Source: Conexibacter sp. CPCC 205762
Lineage (GTDB): Bacteria; Actinomycetota; Thermoleophilia; Solirubrobacterales; Solirubrobacteraceae
Length of the DNA stretch: 64,000 nt
Reading direction: 5' to 3'
Assembly (NCBI RefSeq): GCF_030646155.1
Contig: NZ_JAUTDN010000020.1
Coordinates: 1-64,000, forward strand
The notes under the pieces are model-generated. The model was not told the DNA's origin. It worked only from the letters and a program-made list of their open reading frames with translations, and did no database searches. Position 1 is the first letter of the stretch; every line of letters starts with the position of its first letter. The position numbers were made by a program, and so were the translations under genes. Below, piece by piece: positions 1-8,403 of this stretch.

Positions 1-55
1 TTGGCCTCCGACTTGGGCGGGCGCAGTGGCGGCGGGCGCAGCGGCGGCGGGCGCG

Positions 56-1105
56 TCAGGCGTCGAGCCAGCCCGCCCGCAGCCCCTCGCGGGCGGCGCG
101 GACGGCGGCGGCGGCGCGCGTCGGCGCGGCGAGCTTCTCCAGCACCCGCTCGACGTGCTTGCCGGCCGTGCGCGGGCTGATCACCAGCCGCCGCGCGATC
201 GCCTCGTTCGAGCGGCCGGCGGCGAGCAGCGTCAGCACCTCCAGCTCGCGGCGCGTGAGCCCGTGCACGTCGGCGGCCGGCTCGACGGCGGCGAGCGCCA
301 GCAGCGCCGGCTCGCGGCAGGCGATCAGCTGGATCCGCGCGAAGCCGCCGCCGACAGCCGCGGGCCACAGGAAGCGCTCCTCGCCGCCGGCCGCCAACGC
401 GCCGTCGCCGCGAGCCGCAGCGCCGGCCACCGCCCCACCGCCGAGCCCCTCCAGCGCCCGCCGCGCGACCTCCAGCGCCGGCGCGCCGGGCGCCAGCAGC
501 GCGGGGCGCTCGACACCGGGCAGCGGCACGACCGTGCCGCCGGCCGTCAGCCCGATCGCGGCCCGTTCGCCGCACAGCAGGCGCCGCAGCGCGAGCAGCG
601 AGCCGGTCGCGTCGCAGAGCTGGGCGAGCGCGCCGTTGAGCGCGCCGATCGTGTCGCAGGCGAGGTCGCTCGGGTGGCGCTCGTCGTCGACCGAGAGGTG
701 CAGCAGGCCGACGAGCCGGCCGTCGTCGCTGCGCAGGCACATCGAGAGGCCCTCGCGGAAGCCGCTCGGCAGCAGCAGCCGGCCGATCGTCCCCTCACGC
801 ACGCGCGCCTGGTCGGGCACGTCGCGCATCCGCATCGGGCGGCAGCTGCGCGTCATCCCCAGCTCGGCGCACTCGGCGACCAGCTCGGCGCCGATCAGGT
901 GCCGTGCGACGCCGCGCGTGTAGCCCTCGTGGACGAGCCCGTCGAAGCGCTCGCCGACGGGATCCCACGCCGCCAGCTCGGCGCCGACGAACGGCACCAG
1001 CGGGCGCAGCGCGTCGAGCGCGCTGCGGGCGCGGTCCTCGGCGGAGTCGGGCCGGCCGACCGCGTACGCGACCGCGGCCGCCGCCCGCAGCGCGGCACTC
1101 TCCAT
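56..1105 (-). CDS. LuxR-type helix-turn-helix transcriptional regulator
   Basis: Predicted DNA-binding regulator of about 349 residues. The last 65 residues form a LuxR/GerE helix-turn-helix, recognisable by LTRRELEVLTLLAAG followed by NEAIARRLVISPRT. The longer N-terminal part looks like a GAF-type sensory region (LVGLLHLSVDD near the middle), so the protein probably senses a ligand rather than being a phosphorylated response regulator; no receiver-domain aspartate pocket is visible. I start at the internal ATG (MESAALR) because the 38 residues in front are Arg/Gly-rich and look like untranslated sequence. No clear Shine-Dalgarno is present. It is divergent from the alkylation-repair gene that begins at 1269, but nothing shows that it regulates that gene. 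Confidence 0.8.
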   Translation of the reverse strand: MESAALRAAAAVAYAVGRPDSAEDRARSALDALRPLVPFVGAELAAWDPVGERFDGLVHEGYTRGVARHLIGAELVAECAELGMTRSCRPMRMRDVPDQARVREGTIGRLLLPSGFREGLSMCLRSDDGRLVGLLHLSVDDERHPSDLACDTIGALNGALAQLCDATGSLLALRRLLCGERAAIGLTAGGTVVPLPGVERPALLAPGAPALEVARRALEGLGGGAVAGAAARGDGALAAGGEERFLWPAAVGGGFARIQLIACREPALLALAAVEPAADVHGLTRRELEVLTLLAAGRSNEAIARRLVISPRTAGKHVERVLEKLAAPTRAAAAVRAAREGLRAGWLDA

Positions 1106-1268
1106 CGGCGAATGATCGCGCACGCGGCAAGCGGCGTCGCGACCGGCCCCCGTCCGGCCGCCCTCGCCCCGCCTCCCTCGCGCCCGCGCGAGGGTGCCGA
1201 CGCGCCCGCTGACGTCCATGTCCGAAAACCACTAGTGCGCTGTCGCCGGGGTCGCCATCATCAACGGC

Positions 1269-2945
1269 GTGGTCGAGGACTTCGAACAGTGCTACCGGGC
1301 CGTCAGCTCCAAGGACGGCCGCTTCGACGGCTGGTTCGTCACCGCCGTCACGACGACCGGGATCTACTGCCGCCCGAGCTGCCCGGCCGTGACGCCCAAG
1401 CGCGGCAACGTCCGCTTCCTGCCGACGGCCGCCGCCGCCCAGCGGGCCGGCTTCCGCGCCTGCAAGCGCTGCCGGCCGGACGCCTCCCCGGGCTCGCCGG
1501 AGTGGAACATGCGCGCCGACACGGTCGGCCGCGCGATGCGGCTGATCGCCGACGGCAGCGTCGACCGCGACGGCGTCTCGGGCCTCGCGAGACGGCTCGG
1601 CTTCAGCGAGCGCCACCTCCACCGCCAGCTCGTCACCGAGCTGGGCGCGGGGCCGCTCGCGCTCGCCCGCGCGCAGCGGGCGCACACCGCGCGGCTGCTG
1701 ATCGAGACCTCCGAGCTGCCGTTCACCGAGGTCGCCTTCGCCGCCGGCTTCCCCTCGATCCGCCAGTTCAACGAGACCGTCAGAGAGGTCTTCGGCACGA
1801 CCCCGACCGAGCTGCGCAGCCGCTCCGCCCACCGCGGCGATCCGGCGACCGGCGCGCTGACGCTGCGGCTGCGCTGCCGCCCGCCGTTCGACGGCGCCGG
1901 CCTGCTCGCGTTCCTGGCGCTGAGGGCGGTGCCGGGCGTGGAGCTGGTCGACGGCAGCGACGCCGCGCAGCCGCTGCTCGCGCCCGCTGCGGACGTGCCG
2001 GCGCGCACCTACCGCCGCGTCCTCTCGCTCCCCCATGGTCTCGGCCTCGCCGCGCTGACGCCGCGTGCCGAGCACGTCGACTGCACGCTGCGGCTGCGCG
2101 ACATGCGCGATCTGTCCGCGGCGGTCGAGCGCTGCCGGCGGCTGCTCGACCTCGACGCCGACCCGCTCGCGGTCGACGGCGCGCTCGGCGGCGACACGCT
2201 GCTCGGCCCGCTCGTCCGCGCGACGCCGGGCCTGCGCGTGCCCGGCACCGTCGACGGCACCGAGCTGGCCGTCCGCGCGGTGCTCGGGCAGCAGGTCTCG
2301 GTCGGCGGCGCCCGCACGCTCGCCGGCCGGCTGGCGCAGGAGCACGGCGCGCGGCTCGCGGAGGAGCTGCCGTCCTGCGAGACGGCGGCCGGCGCGGCTG
2401 ACGCAGATCGCGGCTCGCCTGACACAGACGATGGCGCGGCTGACGCAAACAACGGCGCGGCTGACGCGATTCCGGCGCTGACCCGCGCCTTCCCGACGGC
2501 CGCCGCGATCGCCGCGCTCGACCCGGAGCAGCTGCCGATGCCGCGGGCGCGCGGGCGGGCGCTGGTCGGCCTCTGCGCCGCGCTCGCCGACGGCGCGATC
2601 CAGCTCGATCCCGGCGCCGACCGCGAGCAGACGCGCGCCGACCTGCTCGCGCTGCCCGGGATCGGCCCGTGGACGGCCGAGTACGTCGCGATGCGCGCGC
2701 TCGGCGACCCCGACGCCTTCCCCGCCACCGACCTCGGCATCCGCCACGCCTTCGCCCGCCTCGACGCCGCGAGTTCCCCCACCGGTGCGCGGCGCACGAC
2801 GCCGCCGGGGAACTCGCAATGCGCAGCACAGCCTCACGACGCCCGTGCCGTGGCCGCGATCGCCGAGCGCTGGCGACCGTGGCGCGCCTACGCCGCCCTG
2901 CACCTGTGGGCGACCCTCACCCCCACCGAAGGAGCGAGATCATGA
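1269..2945 (+). CDS. Bifunctional AdaA-type methylphosphotriester sensor / AlkA DNA-3-methyladenine glycosylase
   Basis: Fusion of an Ada N-terminal domain with an AlkA glycosylase, used in repair of alkylated DNA and in sensing the damage. Residues 1-75 hold the zinc/methyl-acceptor cysteines C34, C38, C65 and C68 (YCRPSC and CKRC). Residues about 80-180 are an AraC-type helix-turn-helix. An AlkA N-terminal domain and a HhH-GPD glycosylase follow, with the hairpin LPGIGPWTAEY and the catalytic Asp in ATDLGI. Two insertions are odd: four 7-residue repeats before the HhH part, and a palindromic stretch just after the catalytic Asp. GTG start. The stop overlaps the ATG of the next gene (ATGA), so the two are translationally coupled. 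The same fusion architecture is known in mycobacteria. Confidence 0.9.
   Translation: MVEDFEQCYRAVSSKDGRFDGWFVTAVTTTGIYCRPSCPAVTPKRGNVRFLPTAAAAQRAGFRACKRCRPDASPGSPEWNMRADTVGRAMRLIADGSVDRDGVSGLARRLGFSERHLHRQLVTELGAGPLALARAQRAHTARLLIETSELPFTEVAFAAGFPSIRQFNETVREVFGTTPTELRSRSAHRGDPATGALTLRLRCRPPFDGAGLLAFLALRAVPGVELVDGSDAAQPLLAPAADVPARTYRRVLSLPHGLGLAALTPRAEHVDCTLRLRDMRDLSAAVERCRRLLDLDADPLAVDGALGGDTLLGPLVRATPGLRVPGTVDGTELAVRAVLGQQVSVGGARTLAGRLAQEHGARLAEELPSCETAAGAADADRGSPDTDDGAADANNGAADAIPALTRAFPTAAAIAALDPEQLPMPRARGRALVGLCAALADGAIQLDPGADREQTRADLLALPGIGPWTAEYVAMRALGDPDAFPATDLGIRHAFARLDAASSPTGARRTTPPGNSQCAAQPHDARAVAAIAERWRPWRAYAALHLWATLTPTEGARS
2391..2474 (+). repeat. Four imperfect 21-bp tandem repeats inside the AdaA-AlkA gene
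   Basis: Units of 21 bp begin at 2391, 2412, 2433 and 2454, each starting GGC(G/T)CG and containing CTGAC. They keep the reading frame and encode 7-residue units of the form GAADADR, GSPDTDD, GAADANN and GAADAIP. The insert lies between the AlkA N-terminal domain and the HhH-GPD region, where the family has a short connection. It therefore looks like a repeat-expanded acidic linker. Confidence 0.85.
2769..2817. repeat. Palindromic element inside the AdaA-AlkA coding sequence
   Basis: Perfect 11-bp inverted repeat: GCGAGTTCCCC at 2769-2779 and GGGGAACTCGC at 2807-2817. It encloses a second perfect 6-bp inverted repeat, GTGCGC at 2785-2790 and GCGCAC at 2792-2797, almost concentric with the first. 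It is translated as an extra loop (roughly SSPTGARRTTPPGNSQ) just after the catalytic Asp region of the glycosylase. Confidence 0.75.
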
Positions 2946-3493
2946 CCCTCGTCACGACCACGATCCCGACCCCGCCCGGCCCCTTCACCGTGATCGCGCG
3001 CGAGTCGGCCGACGGCACCGCGACCGTGCTCGCGAGCGGCTGGGCGCCCGGCGCCGCCGCGCTGCTGGAGACGATCGGCCCCGCGCGGCTGGCCGGCGCC
3101 GGCGTCGCCGGCATCGACCCGCGCACGATCGAGCAGCGCGACGACCTCGGCCCGATCACGCAGGCGCTGCGCGACTACCTCGCCGGCGACCTGCACGCGA
3201 TCGACGCGGTCGCGGTCGAGCAGGCCGGCGCGCCGTTCACGGCCCGCGCCTGGCAGCAGCTGCGCGCGATCCCGGCGGGCGAGCCGCGCACCTACGCCCA
3301 GCTCGCCGCCAGCAGCGGCAACCCGTCCGCGGTGCGCGCGGCCGGCAGCGCCTGCGGTCGCAACACGGCGGCGCTGTTCGTCCCCTGCCACCGCGTGCTG
3401 CGGACCGGAGGCGACCTCGGCGGCTTCCTCTACGGGCTCGACGTCAAGCGCTGGCTGCTGGAGCACGAGGCGGCGCCGGCGGCCGTGGCCTGA
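2942..3493 (+). CDS. ogt: Methylated-DNA--[protein]-cysteine S-methyltransferase (Ogt/MGMT)
   Basis: Suicide repair protein of 183 residues that transfers the alkyl group from O6-alkylguanine to its own cysteine. The active-site motif PCHRV is present, preceded by the winged-helix part (TYAQLAASSGNPSAVRAAG) and followed by GGFLYGLDVKRWLLEHE, the normal C-terminal layout. The N-terminal domain is degenerate, as usual in Ogt. The ATG overlaps the stop of the AdaA-AlkA gene and has GGAG 6-9 nt upstream inside that gene, so the pair forms an alkylation-damage operon likely under Ada-type control. Confidence 0.95.
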   Translation: MTLVTTTIPTPPGPFTVIARESADGTATVLASGWAPGAAALLETIGPARLAGAGVAGIDPRTIEQRDDLGPITQALRDYLAGDLHAIDAVAVEQAGAPFTARAWQQLRAIPAGEPRTYAQLAASSGNPSAVRAAGSACGRNTAALFVPCHRVLRTGGDLGGFLYGLDVKRWLLEHEAAPAAVA

Positions 3494-3518
3494 GCCGCGG
3501 CCGGCCGGCCGCCCCGGC

Positions 3519-3550
3519 GGCGGGGCGAGCGTCCGCGCGCTCGCCCCGCC
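3519..3550. terminator. Bidirectional terminator hairpin between ogt and the phytase-type esterase
   Basis: Perfect 13-bp inverted repeat: GGCGGGGCGAGCG at 3519-3531, loop TCCGCG, CGCTCGCCCCGCC at 3538-3550. It lies midway between two convergent stop codons (3493 and 3566). No T-tract follows, which is common for terminator-like hairpins in GC-rich actinobacteria. Confidence 0.7.
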
Positions 3551-3565
3551 TCGCCTCGCCGTCCC

Positions 3566-5848
3566 TCAGCTGCCGCCGAGCAGCCCGGGCACGCGGAAGA
3601 CGATCGCCTCCGTGTCGTCCGGCGTCCCCGGCACGCGGCCGGAGTTGCCCGGGAAGTTGTTGTCGTTGGCCATCAGCAGACGGTCGCCGCCGAGCCAGAC
3701 GACGGTCTCGACCGACTGCAGCGGGAAGCCGAACGGGTCGCCGAAGCCGATCCCGCCGGCCGGCGCCGGCAGCGAGACGCCGAACGGGTCGCGGATCCGC
3801 AGCAGGTCGGCGACGGTGCGTGTCTTCAGCGTGCCGTCGGCCTGCGGCGCGGCGCCGAGGTCGACCTCGATCAGCCGCTTCACTCTCGCGGCGACGCCCT
3901 CGGCGTTGTCGCGCTCGATCATCAGCAGCCGGTTGCCGGGCAGGATCTGCGCGTCGCCGACGTAGCGATCGGCCGCCGCGCTGACGTGGAAGCTCCACTC
4001 GCGCCCCGTGTATCTGCCGCTGCGCACGTCGAACTCGTGGATGCGGCGGATCGTCTGGTCGGGCTCGTTGCTCAGCGCGCGCTCGGTGATCGCGTAGAGC
4101 GTGCGGCCGTCACGGCTGGCGGCGAGCGGCTCGAAGCCGCCGGAGGCCGGCAGCGTCGGCGTCTCGCCGGGCGCGAGGTCGGGGCTCTGCGGCGACTTCA
4201 CGCCCGGCAGCGGGACCGGCGCCTGCAGCACGCGACCGTCGGGCGAGGTCTGCAGCAGGTACGGGCCGAACTCCTCGCCGAACCAGAGGTTGCCGCGGTT
4301 GTCGCGCTGGACCGCCTCGAGGTCGAAGTCGGCGCCGGTCAGCAGGCGGTCTCTCGTCTCCTCGTTGACGATCGCGAACGGGATCTTGCGGTCCGGGTCG
4401 CGCAGCGAGACGAAGCGGTCGAGCAGCAGTCTGCCGCTGCCGCCGCGGGCGGTCTTCCACTGCGGCTTGACGTGGTAGAGCCGCAGCAGGAAGTCGGCCG
4501 AGTTGTCCTTCGTGCCGAAGCCGTTGTCGGGCATCCCCCAGAAGCCGCCGCGGCCGTCGTCGAGCGCGCCCGAGAAGCCCGGCACCGGCTGCGCCGGGAA
4601 CGGCGGCGTGACGCCGTTGGCGGCGCCAACGCCTCTGTTGCCCGACGGCGGACCGGGCTGCCAGTCGAGCGCGCCGTAGCTGGCGCGCGCCTCCAGCAGC
4701 GGCTCGCCCGGAAGCGTCACCGCGAGCCGGTAGAGGCGCGTCACCTGACCAGCGGAGAAGTTGTCGTCGGACAGCAGGTACAGCTCGCGCTGGCCGCCGC
4801 GGAGGCGGTCGCCGAGCGCCATCGCCTCGACGTTGTCGAGCAGCGGGTTGGCCTGCGCGCCCGGATTCGTCGCGCCGCTCGGCGGGCAGTCGCCGAGGTC
4901 GACCAGCAGTCGCTTCGCGACCAGCTTCACGCCGTCGGCGGCGAGCGACTCGACGTCGCTGACGTCGTCGGCGCCGGCCGTGAACGCCTGATAGATCCGC
5001 ACCGTGTTGCCGGCGCCCGCGACGAAGCCGCGCTCGAGCACCAGCAGCTCGCCGTCGCCGACGACCTGCAGCTCGCTGATCGCGAGGCCTGCGTCGGTCG
5101 TGTAGCCGAGCTGACCGGCCGGCTGCCAGTCGCCGCGGCGGTCACGCTCCCAGCGCACGATCCGGTTGAGACCCTCGCCGGCGGCCGTTCTGCCGTCGCC
5201 GGAGAGCGGCCCCTCCATCCCGGCGTAGAGCGTGCGCCCGTCGGGCGACTGGCCGAGGCCCTCGAAGGTGAGGTTGGTCGACGCCTCGCCGGCCGGCGCG
5301 ACGCGGAACCGCTCCGGCACGGGCAGCTCGCCGAGCTGGCGGCCGTCGCGGCCGAAGCGGCGCACCGACGGCTCCGTCTCGGAGGAGGCGAGGAACGTGC
5401 CGTCGCGCAGCGCGACCATCCCCTCGCCGTCGAAGTCTCTGCCGGTGTAGGCCGTGCCGTCGGCGCGCGTCAACGCGGTCGTGCCGACGACGCGGACGCG
5501 CGGCTCCCCGCGGCGGCTCGTGTCGAGCTTCAGCGCGTAGCTGCGGGCGGGTGTCGAGCCCTGGTTGTCGACGAGCGCGCGGGCGTTGCCCCAGCGGCCA
5601 GCCTGGCCGAGCGTGAGCGCCGAGAGGCCGCCGACGTCGCTGCCGGCGAAGGTCGTCTTGTCGAGCGCGTCGCTGTAGCCGAGCAGCGACGCGTTCGGCG
5701 AGCAGACGCCGCCGATCACGGCGCCTTCATGGCCGCGCGGGCCGTGGCCGTGGCCACCGTGGCCGTGGCCGTTGTGGGCGGTCGCGAGGGCCGGCGCGGC
5801 GAGCGCGAGCGCGGCAGCGGCACCAGCCGCAAGGGTGCTTCGGACCAT
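3566..5848 (-). CDS. Secreted esterase-like/phytase family protein with two tandem domains
   Basis: Exported protein of about 760 residues. A signal peptide (MVRSTLAAGAAAALALAAPALATA) is followed by a histidine-rich stretch (HNGHGHGGHGHGPRGHEG) that could bind metal ions. Two copies of the esterase-like-activity-of-phytase domain (PF13449 type) follow. The first half has FEGLGQSPDGRTLYAGMEG and LLVLERGF; the second has FEPLAASRDGRTLYAITERA and NRLLMIERDN, the same pattern of propeller blades. Substrate is unknown; family members are linked to phosphate release or phosphodiester hydrolysis. I chose the second ATG because it has AGGAGG about 11 nt upstream. It converges on ogt and diverges from the queuosine salvage gene. 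Confidence 0.85.
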   Translation of the reverse strand: MVRSTLAAGAAAALALAAPALATAHNGHGHGGHGHGPRGHEGAVIGGVCSPNASLLGYSDALDKTTFAGSDVGGLSALTLGQAGRWGNARALVDNQGSTPARSYALKLDTSRRGEPRVRVVGTTALTRADGTAYTGRDFDGEGMVALRDGTFLASSETEPSVRRFGRDGRQLGELPVPERFRVAPAGEASTNLTFEGLGQSPDGRTLYAGMEGPLSGDGRTAAGEGLNRIVRWERDRRGDWQPAGQLGYTTDAGLAISELQVVGDGELLVLERGFVAGAGNTVRIYQAFTAGADDVSDVESLAADGVKLVAKRLLVDLGDCPPSGATNPGAQANPLLDNVEAMALGDRLRGGQRELYLLSDDNFSAGQVTRLYRLAVTLPGEPLLEARASYGALDWQPGPPSGNRGVGAANGVTPPFPAQPVPGFSGALDDGRGGFWGMPDNGFGTKDNSADFLLRLYHVKPQWKTARGGSGRLLLDRFVSLRDPDRKIPFAIVNEETRDRLLTGADFDLEAVQRDNRGNLWFGEEFGPYLLQTSPDGRVLQAPVPLPGVKSPQSPDLAPGETPTLPASGGFEPLAASRDGRTLYAITERALSNEPDQTIRRIHEFDVRSGRYTGREWSFHVSAAADRYVGDAQILPGNRLLMIERDNAEGVAARVKRLIEVDLGAAPQADGTLKTRTVADLLRIRDPFGVSLPAPAGGIGFGDPFGFPLQSVETVVWLGGDRLLMANDNNFPGNSGRVPGTPDDTEAIVFRVPGLLGGS

Positions 5849-5997
5849 CGGTCGATGTCCTCCTGAGGGATCGCCTGGACCCACTCGATCCCAGCGCTCG
5901 CCGGCGGCCGTTTCGTGACGATGGTGTCGCCGAGCGGTTGCGATCCCGTCGCGTTCGGGTGACGATCGCGTGAGCGCAGGTTTGGCCCGCGCGCCGA

Positions 5998-6003
5998 TAC
6001 CAT
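5998..6003 (+). promoter_or_regulatory. -10 element of a probably leaderless transcript (queuosine salvage gene)
   Basis: TACCAT fits TANNNT and ends 8 nt before a GTG codon at 6012. No Shine-Dalgarno is present. The arrangement supports GTG 6012 rather than the GTG at 5970 as the start. Confidence 0.55.
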
Positions 6004-6011
6004 CCGCCGCC

Positions 6012-6935
6012 GTGACGCTCGTCGAGGAGATCCGCGTCGGCGCCGCCTGGGTCGCCGAGCAGGCGACGGCGGTCGTGGTCGAGCACGACGCGGTCGCCGC
6101 CTACGCCGCCGCGCTGCCGCCGCGCGGCGAGCTGCCGGGGCTCGACGCCGACGCGCACATCGTCGACGGGCCCGTCGAGCTGCGCGCGGCCTTCTTCCTG
6201 ACGCTCGACGCGATCAACTTCGGCTCCGGCTGGTTCCCGACGATCCGCAAGCGCGACGGCCGCTCCGGCTACTTCACCGTCGCGCTCGGCCTGCGCGACC
6301 GCTTCCGCACGCGCGGCGCGTGGACGGCGGCGGAGCTGCGGCGGATCGACGCGGCCGAGATCGCGCAGGTGCTCGGCCAGGATCCCGCGCACGAGCTGAT
6401 GGCGCTGTTCGCGCGCTCGCTCAACGACCTCGGCGCGCACGTCGCCGACGACCACGGCGGGCGGTTCATGGGGCCGGTCGAGGCGGCCGCCGGCAGCGCC
6501 GTCGCGCTCGTCGAGCGGCTCGCCGGGTGGTACTGCTTCGCCGACGCCTCGCCCTACGCCGGCCGCACGGTGCCGCTCTACAAGCGCGCGCAGGTCGCCG
6601 CCTCCGACCTCGCGTTCGCGGGCGTGGCGGAGTTCGGCGACCTGCAGCGGCTGACGCTGTTCGCCGACAACCTGATCCCGCACGTGCTGCGGCTCGACGG
6701 GATCCTCCGCTTCGACCCGGACCTGATCGCGCGGATCGAGGCCGGCGAGCTGATCGAGCACGACAGCCCCGAGGAGGTCGAGATGCGCGCGGGCGCGATC
6801 CACGTCGCGGAGCTGATCGCCGCCGCCCGTCCCGACCTGACGCCACAGCTGGTCGACCAGACGCTGTGGACGAGAGGCGGCGGCGCGTTCTACAAGGCCG
6901 TCCCGCGCCCGCGCTCGCGCACCACGGCCTACTGA
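6012..6935 (+). CDS. Queuosine salvage protein (Qng1/DUF2419, queuosine 5'-phosphate N-glycosylase/hydrolase)
   Basis: Cytosolic protein of 307 residues of the Q_salvage family, whose characterised members release the queuine base from queuosine 5'-phosphate. The family pattern is clear: DAINFGSGWFP, LGLRDRFRTRG near residue 90, and FADNLIPHVLRLDGIL followed by EEVEMRAGAIH near the C-terminus. The conserved Asp and Arg/Glu of the glycosylase pocket are therefore present. I chose GTG 6012 because of the TACCAT box 8 nt upstream; GTG 5970 is an in-frame alternative adding 14 residues. No queuosine synthesis genes are nearby, so a scavenging role is likely. Confidence 0.85.
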   Translation: MTLVEEIRVGAAWVAEQATAVVVEHDAVAAYAAALPPRGELPGLDADAHIVDGPVELRAAFFLTLDAINFGSGWFPTIRKRDGRSGYFTVALGLRDRFRTRGAWTAAELRRIDAAEIAQVLGQDPAHELMALFARSLNDLGAHVADDHGGRFMGPVEAAAGSAVALVERLAGWYCFADASPYAGRTVPLYKRAQVAASDLAFAGVAEFGDLQRLTLFADNLIPHVLRLDGILRFDPDLIARIEAGELIEHDSPEEVEMRAGAIHVAELIAAARPDLTPQLVDQTLWTRGGGAFYKAVPRPRSRTTAY

Positions 6936-6950
6936 CCGGTCTCCCCCGCG

Positions 6951-7517
6951 ATGTCCGCTTCCGCCTCCCCCGCTGACGATCCGCGCGCGCCGCTGGAGAC
7001 CGAGCGGCTGCTGCTGCGGCCGTGGCGCGACGACGCGGCCGACCTCGACGCCTACCTGCGGATCTCCTCCGACCCCGACGTGATGCGCCACATCGCCGAC
7101 GGCAGAGTGCTCGACCGCGACCGCGCGGCGGAGCAGCTGACGCGCTTCGTCGAGCACTGGGAGCGGCATGGCTACGGGCTGCGCGCCGCGGTCGAGCGCG
7201 ACAGCGGCGAGGTCGTCGGCTTCGTCGGCGTGATGCGGGCGGGGCAGCCGGGCGTGCGGCCGGGCGACGTCGAGATCGGCTGGCGGCTGGCGAGGGACCG
7301 CTGGGGCCGCGGCTACGCGACCGAGGGCGCCCGCGTCGTCCGCGACCACGCCTTCACGCAGCTGCGGCTGGCGCGGCTGGTCGCGTTCGTGCGGCCGGCC
7401 AACGACGCCTCGATCGGCGTGATGCGCAAGCTCGGCATGCGGCTGGAGAAGGAGACGCTCTGCAGCTACGGCCTGCCGATGCGGATCTACGTGCTCGACC
7501 ACCCGCGCGCTCGCTGA
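6951..7517 (+). CDS. GNAT family N-acetyltransferase (RimJ/RimL type)
   Basis: Acetyltransferase of 188 residues. It begins with the typical RimJ/RimL opening ETERLLLRPWRDDDAADL-like block, and the acetyl-CoA loop is seen in RDRWGRGYATEGARVV (motif A), followed by NDASIGVMRKLGMR (motif B). These features match enzymes that acetylate protein N-termini or small amines, including antibiotics; the substrate cannot be read from sequence. It starts 15 nt after the queuosine salvage gene on the same strand and is probably co-transcribed with it. Confidence 0.88.
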   Translation: MSASASPADDPRAPLETERLLLRPWRDDAADLDAYLRISSDPDVMRHIADGRVLDRDRAAEQLTRFVEHWERHGYGLRAAVERDSGEVVGFVGVMRAGQPGVRPGDVEIGWRLARDRWGRGYATEGARVVRDHAFTQLRLARLVAFVRPANDASIGVMRKLGMRLEKETLCSYGLPMRIYVLDHPRAR

Positions 7518-7562
7518 CCGCCCGCACGGCGCCCGCCGTCGCCGCCCGGCCGCCTGCGTCGC

Positions 7563-7568
7563 TAGCCT
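7563..7568 (+). promoter_or_regulatory. -10 element of a probably leaderless transcript (xth)
   Basis: TAGCCT, followed by exactly 7 nt and then the ATG at 7576; no Shine-Dalgarno. Confidence 0.6.
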
Positions 7569-7575
7569 CACGCCG

Positions 7576-8349
7576 ATGCGCCTCGTCACCTGGAACGTCA
7601 ACTCGCTGAGAGCGCGGCTGCCGCGTGTGCTGGAGTTCCTCGCCGAGCACGAGCCCGACGTGCTCTGCCTGCAGGAGACGAAGACCGACCCCGATGCCTT
7701 CCCGCATGCGGAGCTGGCCGAGGCCGGCTACGTCGCGGCCGACCACAGCGCCGGCCGCTGGGCCGGCGTGGCGGTGGTCGCGCGCGAGCAGCTCGGGGTG
7801 GCGGCGGTCAGACGCGGCCTCGCCGGCGAGCCGATCGCGGAGGAGGCGCGCTGGGTCGAGGCGACCGTCGGCGAGCTGCGCGTCGTCAGCGTCTACGTCC
7901 CCAACGGCCGCGAGCTGGCGAGCGAGTGGTACGAGCAGAAGCTGAGCTTCTTCGACGCGATGGCCGCGCGCGCGGGCGCGCTCGTCGCCGCGGGCGGCGA
8001 GCTCGTCGTCGCCGGCGACATGAACGTCGCGCCGGCCGACGTCGACGTCTACGACCCGGCCGCGTTCGTGCAGGTGACGCACACGAGCGCGCCCGAGCGA
8101 GCGGCGCTGAAAGGCGTCGTCGACGCCGGTCTGGTCGACGCCTACCGCGCGCTCCACCCGGAGGAGGTCGGCTTCACCTGGTGGGACTACCGCCAGGGCC
8201 ACTTCCACCGCGGCCTCGGGATGCGGATCGACCTGACGCTGGTGAGCCCGTCGATCGGCGAGCGGCTGACGCGCGTCGGGATCGAGCGCGACTACCGCAA
8301 GGGCAGCAGACCGAGCGACCACGTCCCGCTCGTCGCGGACTGGGCCTAG
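7576..8349 (+). CDS. xth: Exodeoxyribonuclease III / AP endonuclease
   Basis: Base-excision-repair nuclease of 257 residues that cleaves 5' of abasic sites and degrades 3' ends. Conserved endonuclease/exonuclease/phosphatase motifs occur in order: TWNVNSLRARL at the N-terminus, LCLQETK (metal-binding Glu), a Tyr in VSVYVPNGRE, GDMNVAP (Asp/Asn pair) and SDHVPL (catalytic Asp-His) at the C-terminus. The length matches bacterial ExoA/XthA. It has its own promoter box and converges on the TetR gene. Confidence 0.95.
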   Translation: MRLVTWNVNSLRARLPRVLEFLAEHEPDVLCLQETKTDPDAFPHAELAEAGYVAADHSAGRWAGVAVVAREQLGVAAVRRGLAGEPIAEEARWVEATVGELRVVSVYVPNGRELASEWYEQKLSFFDAMAARAGALVAAGGELVVAGDMNVAPADVDVYDPAAFVQVTHTSAPERAALKGVVDAGLVDAYRALHPEEVGFTWWDYRQGHFHRGLGMRIDLTLVSPSIGERLTRVGIERDYRKGSRPSDHVPLVADWA

Positions 8350-8403
8350 GCGCCGGCCGCTCGGCCGCAGCCGCTCGCACGGGCGCCGGAGCGGGCCGGC
8401 CGC

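Noticed and set aside
26-2401. A long plus-strand open frame of 791 codons over the LuxR and Ada-AlkA genes
   Set aside because: Arg/Ala/Pro-only composition without domain motifs; it is the shadow of two real genes in other frames of GC-rich DNA.
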